A stretch of DNA of 53,824 nucleotides from Bacillus sp. FJAT-27264 (GCF_001682855.1 NZ_MAQW01000005.1:346-54169), one strand, 5' to 3'; positions 8,466 through 17,464 are shown, counted from the stretch's first letter. Translations and numbers: made by a program. The notes: generated by a model from the letters alone, not told the origin.

Positions 8466-9161
8466 GTGAAACGAATAACGATTCTGATAGCAGATGATGA
8501 AGCAGAAATTGCCGATCTGGTCGAGCTGCATCTGACCAAAGAGGGATACCATATTATCAAGGCTTTTAACGGCAGAGAGGCGGTACAAGCTGTACAGACT
8601 CAGACCGTGGATTTGGCAATTCTGGATATTATGATGCCGGAGCTGAACGGATACGAGGTCACCCGGCAGATCCGTGAGAAGCACCACATGCCGATTATTT
8701 TTCTGAGTGCCAAAACCTCTGATCTCGATAAAATCACAGGACTAGTCATCGGGGCGGATGACTATATGACAAAACCGTTCAATCCGATGGAACTGGTGGC
8801 GCGGGTGAACTCACAGCTACGCCGGTCCATGCAGTTTAGCCAGCCAGCGGCTGCGGCCAGCGCTGTGCTGGAGACAGGGGGGCTTATTATTAATTCCGAC
8901 CAGCATACGGTGCTGCTATATGGACAGGCCATCGATTTGACGCCGAAGGAGTTTGATATTCTGTATTTGCTGGCCAGCCATCCGAAGCAGGTCTTCAGCT
9001 CGGAAAATATTTTCCAGCAGGTATGGGGAGAAGCATATTATGAAGGCGCCAACACCGTGATGGTGCATATCCGCACTTTGCGTAAGAAGTTAGGTGAGGA
9101 TATGAACAAGACCAAATTTATTAAAACGATCTGGGGCGTGGGGTACACGTTCAATGGATAG
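8466..9161 (+). CDS. VanR-like OmpR-family response regulator
   Basis: A DNA-binding response regulator of 231 aa. Its receiver domain has the acidic pair in LIADDEAE, the phospho-acceptor Asp in LAILDIMMPELNG and the conserved Lys in DDYMTKPFNP. The C-terminal OmpR winged helix includes DLTPKEFDILYLLASHP and VHIRTLRKKLGED. GTG 8466 is chosen over ATG 8436 because GGTGGGAG lies 8 nt upstream. It overlaps the next kinase gene by 8 nt. VanR-like status comes from the VanY and VanZ genes downstream; no vanHAX is present, so target genes are probably cell-wall housekeeping ones. Confidence 0.88.
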   Translation: MKRITILIADDEAEIADLVELHLTKEGYHIIKAFNGREAVQAVQTQTVDLAILDIMMPELNGYEVTRQIREKHHMPIIFLSAKTSDLDKITGLVIGADDYMTKPFNPMELVARVNSQLRRSMQFSQPAAAASAVLETGGLIINSDQHTVLLYGQAIDLTPKEFDILYLLASHPKQVFSSENIFQQVWGEAYYEGANTVMVHIRTLRKKLGEDMNKTKFIKTIWGVGYTFNG

Positions 9162-10254
9162 AGGGCTGCTCAGTTTTCGGACGAGAATGATCATATTCCT
9201 GGGACTCAGCATGCTTCTGTCCGGCAGCATTACTTATGTCATTTACAGGCTTCTGCAGATGTATTATTCCGGAGTGAAGCGTGAAGATCCCTTGGCTCAT
9301 TACCGCCACATTATGTCCAACATTGGGGATATTTACTTTTTCCTGCTGATCTTTATCCCGCTTGCGATCTTCTTCTTCTATCTCTTCACGAAGCCCTATG
9401 CCTCCTACTTTAATGAAATTACCAAGGGCATTCACCATCTGGCGAGCGGCGATTTCAAGCACCGGGTGGATATTTCCTCCAAGGATGAGTTTCGGGCGAT
9501 TGCTAAAGAACTGAACCTCGCCAGCGAGAAGCTGCAGGAGGCGGTGGAGCGGGGGGCGTTTGCGGAGAGCAGCAAGGATCAGCTGATTGTGAATTTGGCC
9601 CATGATCTGCGCACACCGCTTACCTCGGTCCTGGGTTATCTGGACTGGATTCTGAAGGGGGACAAACTGACAGAGGAGCAGACCAGACATTTTACCGAGA
9701 TTGCTTATACCAAATCCCAGCGCCTGGAGAAGCTTATCGATGAGCTGTTCGAGATTACCCGGATGAATTATGGGATGCTGCCCCTCCAGAAGAACCAACT
9801 GGATCTCAGTGGTCTGTTGATGCAGTTAAGTGAGGAAATGTACCCGGTATTCGAAAAGAACCAGCTTAGCGCAAGGCTGAACATCGTGCCTAAGCTACAG
9901 ATTCAGGGCGATGGAGAGTTGCTGGCCCGTGTGTTCGAGAATCTGCTCAGCAATGCGGCCAGGTACGGGAAGGATGGACAATTCGTAGATATCAACAGCT
10001 TCTCGGAAGGCAGCGAGATCGTTATACAGGTGTTGAATTACGGCGGATATATCACACCCGAGAAATTGCCGCATATCTTCGAGATGTATTACACCAGCGA
10101 TCAGTCGCGCAGCCAACAAGAAGGTGGTACAGGTCTGGGTCTGTTTATTGCCAAAAATATCGTTGAGCAGCATCAGGGTACCATCACCGTAGAGAGCAGC
10201 GTGGTCCGCACCTGCTTTGAAGTGAGATTACCGCAGGAGAATCACCAGGTTTAA
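9154..10254 (+). CDS. VanS-like sensor histidine kinase
   Basis: A membrane sensor of 366 aa and partner of the preceding regulator. Two membrane segments (about residues 12-32 and 60-80) flank a short external loop, and a HAMP-like region follows (KGIHHLASGDFKHRVD). The phospho-acceptor His is in NLAHDLRTPLTSVLGYLDW. The ATP-binding domain shows the N box (ARVFENLLSNAARYG) and G2 box (GGTGLGLFIAKNIVEQH). The short loop between membrane segments resembles VanS-type kinases that sense envelope signals; the signal itself cannot be read. Confidence 0.88.
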   Translation: MDRGLLSFRTRMIIFLGLSMLLSGSITYVIYRLLQMYYSGVKREDPLAHYRHIMSNIGDIYFFLLIFIPLAIFFFYLFTKPYASYFNEITKGIHHLASGDFKHRVDISSKDEFRAIAKELNLASEKLQEAVERGAFAESSKDQLIVNLAHDLRTPLTSVLGYLDWILKGDKLTEEQTRHFTEIAYTKSQRLEKLIDELFEITRMNYGMLPLQKNQLDLSGLLMQLSEEMYPVFEKNQLSARLNIVPKLQIQGDGELLARVFENLLSNAARYGKDGQFVDINSFSEGSEIVIQVLNYGGYITPEKLPHIFEMYYTSDQSRSQQEGGTGLGLFIAKNIVEQHQGTITVESSVVRTCFEVRLPQENHQV

Positions 10255-10337
10255 GGAAAACTTTATATTTAGCCCCGCTTTTTTTTAAACAGTGGTCTCT
10301 ATTCTGAAGATAAGAGGAATCAGGGAGGTTACTGTAC

Positions 10338-11183
10338 ATGAAAAAGTGGGGCTTTTTTGTAGTTGTTGTACTTATGCTGGGCGGGATAGCCATTAAATAT
10401 GTTTCGAAGGGGCTTACCGAAGAGAGGGAGGCCAGAGATACTGATCCGGGCAGCAATGCGTTCCAGATGGTCGCGGCATCGCAGATTTATCAGGGGGAGC
10501 TGCTGCTCGTTAACAAGGATAATCCATTGCATGAGGCAAGCATCAAATCCGATATCGTGAAGCTGTCGGAGCATTCGGAGCTCACACAGGGATATGTACT
10601 GATGGACACGAAGCTCCGTCTGTCGAGGTCGGTAGCCCAGGCCTTTGTGGAGATGGTTCAGGCTGCGGAGGAAGATGGGGTCAATCGTTTTCTGATCAGC
10701 AGTGGCTACCGTGACTTTGCAGAACAGGAGGCGCTATACCGGGAAAAAGGATCGCAGATTGCGCTCCCGCCGGGTCGCAGTGAACATAATCTGGGCTTGT
10801 CGCTGGACGTCGGATCTTCCCAAGCGGAGATGAAACGGGCGCCGGAAGGGAAATGGTTGAAGAAAAATGCCTGGAAGTACGGCTTTGTGCTTCGCTACCC
10901 GGAGGACAAGACGGCGATTACCGGAATTCAGTACGAGCCTTGGCATTTTCGTTATGTGGGCTTGCCGCACAGTGCAATAATGCAAGAGAAGGATATGGTG
11001 CTGGAGCAGTATCTGGACTATCTTCGGGAGAAAAAAAGCTTTACTGCTGAAGCTGAGGGCAGGACTTACGAAGTAACCTATTACCCGGTCACGGACAATG
11101 TGATGATCAGAATTCCAGTGAATCAGCGTTATGAAATATCAGGAAATAACGTGGATGGCGTCATCGTGACGAGCGAGAAGTGA
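10338..11183 (+). CDS. VanY-like D,D-carboxypeptidase
   Basis: A membrane-anchored zinc peptidase that removes the terminal D-Ala from peptidoglycan precursors or stem peptides. The 281-aa protein has an N-terminal anchor at residues 4-22. The M15B/VanY zinc motifs are present: SEHNLGLSLDVG (S-x-H-x6-D) and EPWHFRYVG (E-x-x-H). ISSGYRDFAEQEALY is the usual VanY start of the catalytic domain. About 55 aa follow the catalytic part with no recognised domain. It follows the kinase gene by 83 nt, with AGGGAGG before the ATG, in what looks like one operon. Confidence 0.9.
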   Translation: MKKWGFFVVVVLMLGGIAIKYVSKGLTEEREARDTDPGSNAFQMVAASQIYQGELLLVNKDNPLHEASIKSDIVKLSEHSELTQGYVLMDTKLRLSRSVAQAFVEMVQAAEEDGVNRFLISSGYRDFAEQEALYREKGSQIALPPGRSEHNLGLSLDVGSSQAEMKRAPEGKWLKKNAWKYGFVLRYPEDKTAITGIQYEPWHFRYVGLPHSAIMQEKDMVLEQYLDYLREKKSFTAEAEGRTYEVTYYPVTDNVMIRIPVNQRYEISGNNVDGVIVTSEK

Positions 11184-11215
11184 AGACAACCTGAGATGAG
11201 AGAGGCGAGGACAAC

Positions 11216-11791
11216 ATGAAGAATTCCAAATTACCCGGTATGCTTACACTCATATCATTCACTGCATATCTGTATCTATTGGTTAAGGTGATCCTGTTCA
11301 AAGGTGGGCATGTGGACGTACATATTCTACTACAGCAATTCCAGCGTACGTTGCAGGACCCGGGGCGGATTTTTCTTCGCCCTTACAATCTGGTACCCTT
11401 TAATGAGATTAAGAGAGACCTGCACCACCTGTCGCTATCGACCCCTTTTCTGAATATCAATCTGACTGGCAACGTACTGGCGTTCATCCCGCTTGGTCTG
11501 TTCTTGTCCATCGTCTTCCGAAACGTTCAATGGTCAGTGGCCAAAGTGTTGATGTGTTCGCTGCTGCTTAGCCTGTGTTTCGAGTCCACCCAGCTTCTGC
11601 TGGCCATCGGAACGTTCGATGTGGATGATTTGCTCCTGAATACATTGGGCGGGTTAGCAGGTTATATTTTGTATAAAATGTTCTCCGGGCCTGCCCGCCG
11701 CAAAGCAGACAGTGAGGCTGACCGGGGAGTGGAGACGCTGAGGTCTCGGCAGCGCCGGAGTGCGCCAGAGTATCTATTTCTGGATAAATGA
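11216..11791 (+). CDS. VanZ-like membrane protein
   Basis: A 191-aa protein with about four to five membrane segments. Family motifs are visible: RPYNLVPFNEIKRDL after the first segment, NLTGNVLAFIPLGLFL, then FESTQLLLAIGTFDVDDLLLN and LGGLAGYILYKM. VanZ family members are linked to teicoplanin or lipoglycopeptide resistance in enterococci, with mechanism unresolved. It lies 32 nt after the vanY-like gene, in the order vanR-vanS-vanY-vanZ. The C-terminal 30 residues are charged and variable. Confidence 0.88.
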   Translation: MKNSKLPGMLTLISFTAYLYLLVKVILFKGGHVDVHILLQQFQRTLQDPGRIFLRPYNLVPFNEIKRDLHHLSLSTPFLNINLTGNVLAFIPLGLFLSIVFRNVQWSVAKVLMCSLLLSLCFESTQLLLAIGTFDVDDLLLNTLGGLAGYILYKMFSGPARRKADSEADRGVETLRSRQRRSAPEYLFLDK

Positions 11792-11809
11792 AGCATAGGA
11801 GTGGTTGCC

Positions 11810-12799
11810 ATGGAAGCCGGATGTGTAAGATTCTACGATTTTGGAAGCCCAAGGGATTGCGTACAATATGAGCGTAAACCGATTGGATTCCCGGGTGCCG
11901 GTAAGATTCTTGTGCGGATGCTGGCTTCTCCAGTCAATCCTTCTGACCTGATACCGATTACCGGGGCTTACGCTCACCGCACCTCACTTCCTGCCATTCC
12001 CGGGTACGAAGGTGTAGGGATAGTGATAGCTGTGGGACGGGACGTTTCTCCGGCACTTATGGGCAAGCGTGTGTTGCCTTTGCGCGGGGAAGGGACTTGG
12101 CAGGAATATGTGACGGCTCCCGCAGAATGGGCGGTTCCTGTCCCTGACGAAATGGATGATTATACAGCGGCACAACTTTACATAAACCCGGTTACAGCAT
12201 GGGTCATTTGTACGGAAATATTGAAGCTGGGTCCGGGAGATACGCTAGTGGTCAATGCCGCTGGTTCTGCGCTTGGACGTATCCTGGCCCAATTCTCCAA
12301 AATGCTCGGATTCCGCCTGATCGCCGTAACTCGCAATAATTACTATACAGACGAGCTGCTCCGGCTGGGCGCGTCTCATGTGATTGATACGGCAACGTCA
12401 CCACTGTATGACACGGTGATGGAACTGACGAAGGGGGAAGGCGCTACAGCTGCCATTGATTCGATCGGCGGACCTTCAGGCATGGAATTATCCATGTGCC
12501 TTCGCCGTGGCGGTACCTTCGTTACGCTTGGACTGCTGTCAGGCATCCCGCTGAATGGGGCGGAACTGAGCCGCAGGGGCAGCATTGATGTCAAGTTGTT
12601 CCACCTGCGGCACTGGAATCAGCAGGTCTCGGTACAGACGTGGCAGTCAACCTTTAACGCCATCATCTCAACAATCATGGAGGGGCAATTATCACTGATG
12701 ACTCCGGCGGCGTGCTACCCGCTGACAGAGATTAGGGAGGCTGTTCATGCGGCGACTTCTCCTGGTAGGAACATGGGGAAGATTATGTTGAGTGGCTAA
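11810..12799 (+). CDS. MDR-type zinc-binding-family alcohol dehydrogenase/quinone reductase
   Basis: An NAD(P)H-dependent medium-chain reductase of 329 aa, related to quinone oxidoreductases and 2-enoyl reductases. The GroES-like N-terminal half has ASPVNPSDLIPITG and PGYEGVGIVIAVG. The Rossmann half has VVNAAGSALGRILAQFSKMLG and AAIDSIGG. The catalytic-zinc cysteine/histidine set of true alcohol dehydrogenases is not evident, which favours a zinc-free reductase. ATG 11810 is used because AGGAG (11797-11801) lies 8 nt before it; GTG 11801 would overlap that site. Substrate unknown. Confidence 0.82.
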   Translation: MEAGCVRFYDFGSPRDCVQYERKPIGFPGAGKILVRMLASPVNPSDLIPITGAYAHRTSLPAIPGYEGVGIVIAVGRDVSPALMGKRVLPLRGEGTWQEYVTAPAEWAVPVPDEMDDYTAAQLYINPVTAWVICTEILKLGPGDTLVVNAAGSALGRILAQFSKMLGFRLIAVTRNNYYTDELLRLGASHVIDTATSPLYDTVMELTKGEGATAAIDSIGGPSGMELSMCLRRGGTFVTLGLLSGIPLNGAELSRRGSIDVKLFHLRHWNQQVSVQTWQSTFNAIISTIMEGQLSLMTPAACYPLTEIREAVHAATSPGRNMGKIMLSG

Positions 12800-12877
12800 A
12801 GGCATGAATGAACAGACAAGGAAGAGTAAGTATGTTAATATTGGCTCATTCTAGAGGAATGGGAGCTGGATCTTGTC

Positions 12878-13498
12878 ATGGGAAGTACGAAAATATATTT
12901 GACACGGCATGGAGAGACAGAATGGAATCTCGTACATCGGATGCAGGGATCTGAGGATTCTCCCCTGACGCCACGGGGCCTGCAACAGGCGGAATGGCTT
13001 AGAAAGGGAATGCACACCGTACCGCTGGATGCCATCTACTCAAGCCCTAGTCCCCGGGCGGTCCGGACCGCAGAGCTTGTACGCGGGGAGCGCAGCATCC
13101 CGTTGGAGACCTCGGAAGATTTTATGGAGATGGGCTTCGGCTTATGGGAAGGAAGCTTGCATTCTGAGGTAGCACCCCGCTATCCTGAACAGTGGCATAA
13201 CTTCTGGAAGGACCCTGAGAAGTTCGAGCTTGAGGGAAGTGAGACTTATGGACAGGTGCAGGCAAGGGCACTTCATAAATTGCAGGAAATTCTGGAGAAA
13301 CATGAAGGGCAATCTGTACTTATTGTCACGCATACGATAACGATTAAGCTGCTGATGGCTTATTTCGAAGGGAAGGCAATGAAGGAGCTTTGGGGGCTGC
13401 CCGAGATTCATCCGACAAGCCTTTGCCGTATTGATATTACTGATGGCATCCCGGAAATTGTATTGCATGGGGACATCAGCCACTACGAGAATACATAA
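12878..13498 (+). CDS. Histidine phosphatase (phosphoglycerate mutase-like)
   Basis: A cytosolic phosphatase of the histidine phosphatase superfamily, branch 1, with 206 aa. The phospho-acceptor motif YLTRHGETEWN lies at the N-terminus (RHG). The second catalytic His is in VLIVTHTITIKLLMAYFEG. Family landmarks LTPRGLQQAEWL and IYSSPSPRAVRTAELV are present. The length fits PhoE/CobC-type phosphatases rather than glycolytic mutase. Substrate cannot be assigned. It ends just before a bidirectional terminator facing the minus-strand ABC operon. Confidence 0.87.
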   Translation: MGSTKIYLTRHGETEWNLVHRMQGSEDSPLTPRGLQQAEWLRKGMHTVPLDAIYSSPSPRAVRTAELVRGERSIPLETSEDFMEMGFGLWEGSLHSEVAPRYPEQWHNFWKDPEKFELEGSETYGQVQARALHKLQEILEKHEGQSVLIVTHTITIKLLMAYFEGKAMKELWGLPEIHPTSLCRIDITDGIPEIVLHGDISHYENT

Positions 13499-13544
13499 AA
13501 TGGGACCGACATGTAAGTGAGGTTATGCTATTCTTCCTGATATA

Positions 13545-13573
13545 AAAAATGACCCCGGAAGAGGGTCATTTTT
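13545..13573. terminator. Bidirectional terminator between convergent genes
   Basis: AAAAATGACCC (13545-13555) and GGGTCATTTTT (13563-13573) form a perfect 11-bp stem. A T run follows on either strand, ending both the phosphatase and the minus-strand ABC operon. Confidence 0.9.
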
Positions 13574-13619
13574 GTTTTGAACGAACTATTGTGAACACCG
13601 ATAGCCATACTGTTCTGTC

Positions 13620-14384
13620 CTACCCATGCAGACTGCTGAAGAATCGGGTCAGCCTTGGGTTATCTTTTGAATCAAAAATGTCCTCCGGCGTTCCCTCTAC
13701 AACGATTCGTCCTTCTTCCATGTATAAGACCCGATCAGATACTTGCCGGGCAAAACGCATTTCATGCGTAACGACGATCATCGTCATGCCTTCCTCAGCC
13801 AGTTGGGTCATCATTTGCAACACCTCGCCCACCAATTCAGGGTCCAAAGACGAGGTCGGTTCGTCAAACAACAGCACGCTTGGCTCCATTGCGAGCGCCC
13901 GGGTGATCGCCACCCGCTGCTGTTGTCCCCCAGACAGGTTGCCGGGATATTCGCTTCTTTTCTCCAGCAAGCCTACCTGTGCCAGAAGCTTCTCGGCGTG
14001 ACGGATGGCGTCTCGTTTTGATTTTTTATTAACGTTGACCGGACCTTCGATAATATTCTCCAGTACCGTCTTATGCTCCCACAGATTGAAATGCTGAAAG
14101 ACCATTCCGACCTTGCTTCTAACCTTGCTCAGCTTAAACTTGGACAGGAAAGTGAGCTGACTGGCACGGTTGAGCTTATATTCCACAGGCTGGCGGTCGA
14201 TGACGATCTGACCGGAGGTGGGAACCTCAAGCAAATTAATCATGCGCAGCAGAGAACTTTTCCCGGCTCCGCTGGGTCCGATAATAGAGACGACCTCTCC
14301 TTTTTGAATGGAGAAGTTTGTCTTCTGAACTACGGTCTTCGTGCCGAAAGTCTTGCTGATATCCACCAGTTCCAGAACGGGCAT
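13620..14384 (-). CDS. Polar amino-acid (cystine-type) ABC transporter ATP-binding protein
   Basis: The ATPase subunit of an importer, 254 aa. It has Walker [11 protein letters not shown]-loop [11 protein letters not shown] signature NLSGGQQQR, Walker [10 protein letters not shown] and H-loop VTHEM. It resembles TcyN/GlnQ-type ATPases of the polar amino-acid uptake group. The start is the internal ATG at 14384 because GAGGAGG sits 8 nt before it on the minus strand. It is last in the order binding protein-permease-ATPase. Cystine as substrate is an inference from TcyLMN-like organisation. Confidence 0.9.
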   Translation of the reverse strand: MPVLELVDISKTFGTKTVVQKTNFSIQKGEVVSIIGPSGAGKSSLLRMINLLEVPTSGQIVIDRQPVEYKLNRASQLTFLSKFKLSKVRSKVGMVFQHFNLWEHKTVLENIIEGPVNVNKKSKRDAIRHAEKLLAQVGLLEKRSEYPGNLSGGQQQRVAITRALAMEPSVLLFDEPTSSLDPELVGEVLQMMTQLAEEGMTMIVVTHEMRFARQVSDRVLYMEEGRIVVEGTPEDIFDSKDNPRLTRFFSSLHG

Positions 14385-14421
14385 GGCTGTAACCTCCTCA
14401 TTGGTGTGTGCCAGCTTCTGC

Positions 14422-15078
14422 TTATCTGCGGCCGGCATGCAATTTTAGTTTCCGTTCGGTATAGATTTGCAGGGTCATTAGCACACTGGTCATGCACAAG
14501 TACAGTGCAGCTGCGACACCAAGCGTTTCAAATGGCATATAGGTACTGCTGAATTGGCTCTGTGCGTTAAGCATAAGATCCGGGACGGTAATGACCGACA
14601 CCTGGGCGGATTCCTTGAGTAACGCCACCGAGTTGCTGATATAGGTTGGGAGAATGAAGCGAATGATCTGTGGAATCCGAATTCGAATCAGAATTTGCCA
14701 CGGGGTCATCCCAATCGCTTCCGCAGCTTCAATCTGTCCCTTGGGGATAGCTAATAACCCAGTCCGGATAATTTCAGCCTTATAGGCCGCAGCATTAAAG
14801 GAGAGACCTAGTAGTCCGGCCGCGAAGGCGGATAAGGTGATCCCGAAAGGTGGCGTATAGTAGATGAATACAAGAACCATCAAGATCGGAACGCCGCGGA
14901 ATATCCATATATATGTGGTAGCCAGAAAGCGCACCAGCTTATTATGCGACAAGCGGAGTACCGCCAAAAAGAAACCAAGCACCGTACCGATAATAATGGC
15001 CAATATTGAAATTTCAAAGGTAACGAGAGCGCCTTTTAGCAGGAAGGGAAAAACCTGAACCACTGTTTCCAGATTCAA
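14422..15078 (-). CDS. Polar amino-acid ABC transporter permease
   Basis: A membrane subunit of 218 aa with about five segments, typical of HisM/GlnP-type permeases. The EAA-like loop that contacts the ATPase is [24 protein letters not shown] start at 15078 is chosen because AAAGGAG lies 7 nt upstream on the minus strand, while the ATG ten codons earlier has no such site. It is placed between binding protein and ATPase genes. Confidence 0.88.
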   Translation of the reverse strand: MNLETVVQVFPFLLKGALVTFEISILAIIIGTVLGFFLAVLRLSHNKLVRFLATTYIWIFRGVPILMVLVFIYYTPPFGITLSAFAAGLLGLSFNAAAYKAEIIRTGLLAIPKGQIEAAEAIGMTPWQILIRIRIPQIIRFILPTYISNSVALLKESAQVSVITVPDLMLNAQSQFSSTYMPFETLGVAAALYLCMTSVLMTLQIYTERKLKLHAGRR

Positions 15079-15113
15079 TCGTGCTGCTCCTTTCTTTATG
15101 CCCATAAGTTAAC

Positions 15114-15153
15114 GGCCTCCGTACCGGCAGCTTACATTACCGATGCGGAGGCC
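15114..15153 (-). promoter_or_regulatory. Intercistronic hairpin after the binding-protein gene
   Basis: The 8-bp arms GGCCTCCG and CGGAGGCC lie between the binding-protein stop and the permease start, with no T run. Such hairpins often stabilise or partly attenuate the message so that the binding protein is made in excess. Confidence 0.55.
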
Positions 15154-15168
15154 GAAAGCGTTAGTTAT

Positions 15169-16041
15169 TTATTTATCAAATTGAAGGCCAAAATGTTCCT
15201 GTGCAAGCTTCTGATACGTACCGTCCTGCTTCTTCTCCAGAATGATCTTATCGATCGCTTCCTTCAGTGAGGCGTTATTTTTGCGTAAAGGAATGGCTAC
15301 ATCCACGATGGTATAGGGCTCTCCGGCAATCTCCAGCTTAGAGCCGTCAGGAGAGTTCTTCAGATAATCCCCGGCAACATCGCGGCCAATGGAGACCAAA
15401 TCCACACGTTTGTTGACCAGATCCTTGAAGACTTCCGTTTCGCCCGGATATTCCTTAATCTCCTTGTAGCCGCCAATACTCTTAACCACGGCCTGTGCGG
15501 TAGCGCCTCCGATTACTCCAACTACTTTGCCTTCAAGATCTTTAATATCTGCAGGGTTGTTGCTACCTTCCTTATTGATCACAGCTACAACACCGTCACG
15601 GCCATACGGCTCAGTGAAATCTACCGATTTCTTCCGTTCATCCGTCACATTCACTCCTGCCAGCAAAATATCGAATTTGCCTGCCAATAGCCCTGGCGTT
15701 AATCCCGAGAATTGTCCGGTAACGAATTCAGGTTTTACGCCCAATCCCTCGGCAATAATTTTGCCCCATTCAATATCGAAGCCGACCAGCTCATTTTTCT
15801 CATTCATGTAGTTAAAAGGACGATAATTGCCGCCGGTACCAATGACGATTTTTCCGGCTTTTTTAATTTTGTCTAATGTATTTTCGTCGGTGCTTCCGTC
15901 CTTGCTGCTGTTGTTTTGCTCCGCAGAGGAGGTTTGAGGCTCTGTGCCGGAGCTAGCAGGTGCGCTGGAGTTCTGGCTGCAGCCTGCCAAGAGGACGAGC
16001 AGTACGATTGTTAAAGAGAGTAATGAGGTGAGCTTTTTCAT
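15169..16041 (-). CDS. Amino-acid ABC transporter substrate-binding lipoprotein
   Basis: An extracellular solute-binding protein of 290 aa, family 3. The lipoprotein signal ends at LLAGC; a Ser/Ala-rich linker of about 35 residues follows. The binding domain has GKIVIGTGGNYRPFNYMNE, LVGFDIEWGKIIAEGLG and DILLAGVNVTDERKKSVDFT, the latter typical of cystine and polar amino-acid binders. ATG 16041 follows AAGGAAGG on the minus strand. It is first in its operon, behind a strong promoter at 16131-16159. Confidence 0.9.
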   Translation of the reverse strand: MKKLTSLLSLTIVLLVLLAGCSQNSSAPASSGTEPQTSSAEQNNSSKDGSTDENTLDKIKKAGKIVIGTGGNYRPFNYMNEKNELVGFDIEWGKIIAEGLGVKPEFVTGQFSGLTPGLLAGKFDILLAGVNVTDERKKSVDFTEPYGRDGVVAVINKEGSNNPADIKDLEGKVVGVIGGATAQAVVKSIGGYKEIKEYPGETEVFKDLVNKRVDLVSIGRDVAGDYLKNSPDGSKLEIAGEPYTIVDVAIPLRKNNASLKEAIDKIILEKKQDGTYQKLAQEHFGLQFDK

Positions 16042-16130
16042 TGGAAAACCTTCCTTCATTCATAGGGTAGTGTGTAGTAGATTATCAAGATTCAATAATC
16101 CGTTATCAAAAAAATGGTGATTTTTACAAT

Positions 16131-16159
16131 AATATAGTCCCATTAATCATAGTTGTCAA
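16131..16159 (-). promoter_or_regulatory. Strong promoter of the amino-acid ABC operon
   Basis: On the minus strand: TTGACA (16159-16154), 17-nt spacer, TATATT (16136-16131). Between it and the gene lie two TTATCAA motifs (16082-16088 and 16103-16109) identical to those in the marR intergenic region. Confidence 0.82.
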
Positions 16160-16218
16160 GTAGGAATTATAAGTCTTATTCTAGTTGATTATATTTATCC
16201 TTGAGGAAGGATATGGAT

Positions 16219-16255
16219 GAGAAAGAGGCCATCCTCAAAGGATCGCCTCTTTCTC
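16219..16255 (-). terminator. Hairpin downstream of marR
   Basis: GAGAAAGAGGC (16219-16229) and GCCTCTTTCTC (16245-16255) form an 11-bp stem, but no clear T run follows on the minus strand. It is a probable weak terminator or barrier before the ABC operon promoter. Confidence 0.5.
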
Positions 16256-16300
16256 ATGTTTATATATGCCTTGGTGCCCAAACGGCAAGCTGGCAATGAA

Positions 16301-16729
16301 TCAATAAAACACTTTCGTATGCAGCAGATCTATAGCCTGCTCTAACTCCTTCAGCTCGTCTTCGGAGATGTTCTGTAAGCGCTCATCGAACTGGGCTTCA
16401 ATTCGGCCGAACACTTCATTCATCAACGCTTCCCCTTTGGCCGACAGCCGGATGTATTGTTTGCGCCGGTCCTCCGGATCAGTAACCTTCTCACAGAACT
16501 GCTTCTCGCCTAGCTTCTTAAGTTCCCTGCTCGTATTCGGCATGGACATATGCATGCATTCACTGATACTGCTGAGTGTAGATGGCTGACTAACAGCAAT
16601 GTATTCCATGATTTTATATTGAACGGTGGTAATATCACCCGGTCTGACGTCTTTGGTCAAATCATTCGAGATTTGATGTACAGCAGCTGTAAAAGTCAAA
16701 AATTTTTGAAAAATAGCATTCTTGTCCAC
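16301..16729 (-). CDS. MarR family transcriptional regulator
   Basis: A dimeric winged-helix repressor of 142 aa. The core shows TLSSISECMHMSMPNTSRELKK (cut here as helix-turn-helix around SISECMHMSMPNTS) and the wing CEKVTDPEDRRKQYIRLSAKG. The GTG start follows AAGGAGGGG. It is divergent from a flavodoxin-fold oxidoreductase, with four TTATCAA motifs between them, so it most likely controls both promoters. Cys37-type redox sensing cannot be judged; one Cys lies before the wing and one in the recognition region. Confidence 0.88.
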   Translation of the reverse strand: MDKNAIFQKFLTFTAAVHQISNDLTKDVRPGDITTVQYKIMEYIAVSQPSTLSSISECMHMSMPNTSRELKKLGEKQFCEKVTDPEDRRKQYIRLSAKGEALMNEVFGRIEAQFDERLQNISEDELKELEQAIDLLHTKVFY

Positions 16730-16762
16730 AGAATCCCCTCCTTTGACAACATAACAAATTAA

Positions 16763-16845
16763 TTATCAAAAAACAATTATCAAATGAATATTATCAATTG
16801 ACAACTAAATAACGACCATGCTACCATTTTGTTATCAAATGATAA
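16763..16845. promoter_or_regulatory. MarR operator cluster: phased TTATCAA motifs
   Basis: TTATCAA occurs at 16763-16769, 16777-16783 and 16791-16797, exactly 14 bp apart. A fourth copy at 16832-16845 forms the dyad TTATCA-AA-TGATAA. The dyad lies just before the ribosome site of the oxidoreductase gene; the phased block lies near the marR start. Confidence 0.7.
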
Positions 16846-16862
16846 GTAAAGGAGTTTGAATT

Positions 16863-17444
16863 ATGAAAATGCTCGTCATCTATACGCATCCGAACCATCG
16901 AAGCTTGAGCTACGCCTTCTTACAGGAAGTTATTAAGGGTGGCAACGAGAACGACAGGATTGAGGAAATCAAGGTACTGGATCTTTATGAAGAAGGTTTT
17001 GATCCCGTTCTGGTGTTCAATGAGCACAAGCGCAGACGAGATATGTACAAAGAACCCACGCTTGCTGAATACCGGGAACAGCTTCTATGGGCAGACAAGA
17101 TTGTATTCGTGTATCCGATCTGGTGGGGACGGCCGCCGGCGATGCTTATGGGCTATATTGACCAAATGTTTGCCTCGGGATTTGCTTATAAGGATACAGG
17201 CAAGATGTTGCCGGAGGGGCTGCTGAAGGGAAAATCGGTCGTCTGCATCTCGGTTATGAAAGGGCCTGCGAACTATATGCTTTTATTGCTGAACAACGCG
17301 CACAAGGCTTTAATGCGCAAAGCATTATTCAATTATGTCGGTATCAAGAAGGTGAAGTTCTTCGAGTTTGGCAGCATGGAGAGTCCACGTGGACGGCATA
17401 AGGCGAAGCTGAACAAGATTTATCGTTATTTTTCTAATTATTAA
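16863..17444 (+). CDS. Flavodoxin-fold NAD(P)H oxidoreductase (YwrO/KefG-like)
   Basis: A cytosolic FMN-type quinone or nitro reductase of 193 aa. The flavodoxin-like fold is shown by MLVIYTHPNHRSLSYAF at the N-terminus and VYPIWWGRPPAMLMGYIDQM, the typical WWG/P-x-x-x-K/M-G-x-D segment. FAYKDTGKMLPEGLLKGK is the family segment after it. It is divergent from the marR gene and probably induced through it, as are many quinone-stress reductases. No membrane segment. RBS AAGGAG precedes the ATG. Confidence 0.85.
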   Translation: MKMLVIYTHPNHRSLSYAFLQEVIKGGNENDRIEEIKVLDLYEEGFDPVLVFNEHKRRRDMYKEPTLAEYREQLLWADKIVFVYPIWWGRPPAMLMGYIDQMFASGFAYKDTGKMLPEGLLKGKSVVCISVMKGPANYMLLLLNNAHKALMRKALFNYVGIKKVKFFEFGSMESPRGRHKAKLNKIYRYFSNY

Positions 17445-17464
17445 CTAAATTTAATAAGATAAGC

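Noticed and set aside
8466..11791. A complete vancomycin resistance cluster
   Set aside because: No vanH, vanA-type ligase or vanX gene is present, so D-Ala-D-Lac or D-Ala-D-Ser precursors cannot be made from this locus.
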